A DNA stretch of 64,000 nt from Planctomycetota bacterium (lineage in GTDB: Bacteria; Planctomycetota; Phycisphaerae; Phycisphaerales; UBA1924), in assembly GCA_963204725.1 (NCBI GenBank), contig CAUJHH010000026.1:154829-218828 (forward strand), in the 5' to 3' direction. Below are positions 62,538 through 64,000 of this stretch, piece after piece. The notes beneath the pieces were generated by a model. That model ran no database searches, was not told the origin of the DNA, and saw only the letters and a program-made list of their open reading frames with translations. Position 1 is the first letter of the stretch; the number at the start of each line of letters is the position of its first letter. The translations under genes were made by a program, and so were the position numbers.

Positions 62538-63608
62538 ATGGCCGACTCGACCGCCGGGACCAACCCCTCTCCTGAGGTCGCCAAGGGTCGGACGCTGCGC
62601 TGCGGCGCCGTCGGCGTCGGACGGATGGGCCAGCATCACGCCCGCGTCTACGCCAACGAGCCCGGCTGCGAGCTCGTCGGCGTCGTCGATTCCAGCCCGG
62701 AGCGCGCCGCCGAGATCGCGGCGAAGTTCAACTGCCGCGCCTTCCCCACCGAGCAGGCCCTCCTCGACGCCGGCGTCGACGCGGTCTCGATCGCCGTCCC
62801 GACCACCGCCCACCAGAAATCCGCCGAGCCCTTCCTCCGCAACAAGGTCGCGTGCCTGATCGAGAAGCCGCTCGCGCCCGACGCGAAGCAGGCGATCCAG
62901 TTGAAGGAACTGGCCGAGAGCACCGGCGCGTGCCTCATGGTCGGCCACATCGAGCGGTTCAACCCGATCATGCGCGCCATGCAGCGCGCAACTGCGCAGG
63001 CCAGCCAGATCACCCCTCGCTTCATCGAGGTCCACCGCGTCAGCCCCATGACCTTCCGCTCCGTCGATGTCGGCGTCGTTATGGACATGATGATCCACGA
63101 CCTCGACGTGGTCCTGATGCTGATGGGCGGCCAGGAACCCGACGAGATCCAGGCCTCCGGCGTCGCCGCGATCACCGAGCACGAAGACATCTGCAACGCC
63201 CGACTCGTCTGGCGTCGCCCCACCGGCAACTGCGTCGCCAACATCACGGGCAGCCGCCTGGCCCTCAAAACCGAACGCGTCACCCGCATCACCGGCGAGG
63301 ATGCCTACGTCAAGATCGACTACGCAGCGAAGAAGGGCGTCATCATCCGGCGTCTCGCCAACGAGATCCAGATGAACGAGGTCAGAGAGCAGATCCGCTC
63401 CGGCTCCGACCTCACCATGCTCAAGTGGCACGAGCTGGTCAACGTCGAGAATCTGGAGATCGACGACGGCGAGCCGATCGTCATGGAGATCCGGGAGTTT
63501 CTGGACGCCGTCCGCTCCGGACGCCGCCCGACTATCGACGCCGCCTCCGGCTCGGTGAACGTGCGCGTCGCCGAACGCATTGTCGAAGCGATCAAAGAGA
63601 ATCGGTAA
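62538..63608 (+). CDS. Gfo/Idh/MocA-family oxidoreductase
   Basis: 356 residues from ATG 62538 (a GTG just upstream is also in frame). N-terminal Rossmann motif AVGVGRMGQHHARVYA, catalytic EKPLAPDAKQ (Lys), and VGHIERFNPIMRAM followed by HRVSPMTFRSVDVGVVMDM and HDLDVVLMLMG with the His of the active site. The GHIERFNP segment is common in UDP-GlcNAc 3-dehydrogenases (GnnA-like) of lipid A or polysaccharide pathways, so a nucleotide-sugar substrate is plausible. No lpx genes in view. Confidence 0.88.
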   Translation: MADSTAGTNPSPEVAKGRTLRCGAVGVGRMGQHHARVYANEPGCELVGVVDSSPERAAEIAAKFNCRAFPTEQALLDAGVDAVSIAVPTTAHQKSAEPFLRNKVACLIEKPLAPDAKQAIQLKELAESTGACLMVGHIERFNPIMRAMQRATAQASQITPRFIEVHRVSPMTFRSVDVGVVMDMMIHDLDVVLMLMGGQEPDEIQASGVAAITEHEDICNARLVWRRPTGNCVANITGSRLALKTERVTRITGEDAYVKIDYAAKKGVIIRRLANEIQMNEVREQIRSGSDLTMLKWHELVNVENLEIDDGEPIVMEIREFLDAVRSGRRPTIDAASGSVNVRVAERIVEAIKENR

Positions 63609-63636
63609 GGCGCAGATTCACGCTTTCGAGTGGGTG

Positions 63637-63850
63637 ACATGCCTGCTCACAGAGCAGGCATGTTCGACGTTCGACCGACCTTCGCTGTCTCTTGCCCGCG
63701 AAGCGGGCGTGCGATGGTTGCCATACGCGAATCGCACCGCCCCACACAAGGAAGCCGGTCGCCGCTGCGTCTGGTCGAAGCCAGCCGCGCAGCGCATCCG
63801 TTGAACTTCACTTCGTCGCCAAAGGCGACGCCGTGTAGGCCCAACGGGCC
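63637..63850 (+). other. Hairpin-dense intergenic element
   Basis: Six perfect or near-perfect hairpins in 214 nt. H1: 63637-63663, 12-bp arms, ACA loop. H2: 63694-63708, GCCCGC-GAA-GCGGGC. H3: 63709-63737, GTGCGAT/ATCGCAC. H4: 63764-63793, GCTGCG...CTGG/CCAG...CGCAGC. H5: 63814-63830, CGTCGCC-AAA-GGCGACG. H6: 63838-63850, GGCCC-AAC-GGGCC. Four have triloops. No T-run. It may be a structured RNA, a repetitive extragenic element or a mobile-element remnant. Confidence 0.5.
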
Positions 63851-63867
63851 GCCCCAGCCCAAGAGGA

Positions 63868-63999
63868 TTATGCGGCAAGAGCGCGTCGGCGATCAGCGCG
63901 GAGCTGGTTGAAGATCAGCTTGGCCTGGACCCAGAGCCGGACTCGCCGATGGCGTCTGACCCAGCCGGGCAGGCACGTCAGCCCGCCTCCGGTGCTGCT
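63868..63999 (-). CDS. C-terminal end of a protein truncated by the window edge
   Basis: The last 43 residues of a minus-strand gene, ending RLWVQAKLIFNQLRADRRRALAA. Codon use is like neighbouring genes. Basic C-terminus. Too short to identify; a DNA-binding or transposase-type protein is one possibility. Convergent with the oxidoreductase across the hairpin-rich spacer. Confidence 0.45.
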   Translation of the reverse strand, partial: SSTGGGLTCLPGWVRRHRRVRLWVQAKLIFNQLRADRRRALAA

Positions 64000-64000
64000 G

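Noticed and set aside
63609..63804. A short plus-strand frame continuing past the oxidoreductase
   Set aside because: It runs through the hairpin element, has no ribosome binding site and looks non-coding.

Overview
The window is GC-rich bacterial DNA with dense, mostly non-overlapping genes. It most likely comes from a planctomycete of the Phycisphaerae type. That placement is inference, resting on a 23S-5S rRNA unit with no 16S gene upstream, a PilM-led operon with two large unassigned membrane-anchored proteins, type II secretion-type pseudopilins, a fibro-slime-domain protein, many families without close textbook relatives, and genes for peptidoglycan precursor synthesis (MurA). No CRISPR array, no complete insertion sequence and no confident tRNA were found.

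Layout. 1-5.4 kb: three exported proteins (VIT-VWA, VWA, DUF4139). 5.5-8.3 kb: an OmpR-type regulator and its histidine kinase. 8.6-19.2 kb: housekeeping and envelope genes (ruvA, CapD-like epimerase, dut, ABC exporter, dicarboxylate/amino-acid symporter, mannose-1-P guanylyltransferase, ruvX, murA). 19.5-31.5 kb: fibro-slime protein, two small minus-strand membrane proteins, ychF, an NTF2-like protein, a GNAT, a Bax-inhibitor-1 protein, a lipoprotein, a degenerate Fur, a GT-C-like membrane protein, a flippase-like membrane protein and nadE. 31.5-33.4 kb: DinB and two hypotheticals with an 8-bp-period repeat between them. 33.5-36.9 kb: rRNA unit on the minus strand, with promoter, processing stem and terminator. 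37-42.5 kb: PilM operon. 42.8-49.7 kb: Memo-like protein, small proteins, CusF-like lipoprotein, uracil-DNA glycosylase, DUF456, PhoH. 49.7-58.0 kb: a minus-strand type II secretion-like operon (F, G, I, J, K, a C/P-like protein, L, M and a TPR lipoprotein). 58.2-64 kb: threonine dehydrogenase, an FHA-GAF histidine kinase, folP, thioredoxin, a Gfo/Idh oxidoreductase, a hairpin-rich spacer and a truncated CDS.

How the genes work together. The type II-like operon encodes the inner-membrane platform and pseudopilins but no GspE ATPase or GspD secretin, so it depends on genes elsewhere. The PilM operon is a second actin-like-protein-led membrane assembly. CapD-like, ManC and the GT-C protein point to surface polysaccharide synthesis.

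The most striking theme is loss of metal-ligand residues in three unrelated families: a family-4-type uracil-DNA glycosylase with none of the Fe-S cysteines, a threonine dehydrogenase with all four structural-zinc cysteines replaced, and a Fur protein lacking most metal ligands. Other leads are a compact three-way-junction RNA fold next to a minus-strand terminator (about 11.995-12.102 kb) and six hairpins packed into 214 nt near the right end (63.637-63.850 kb).
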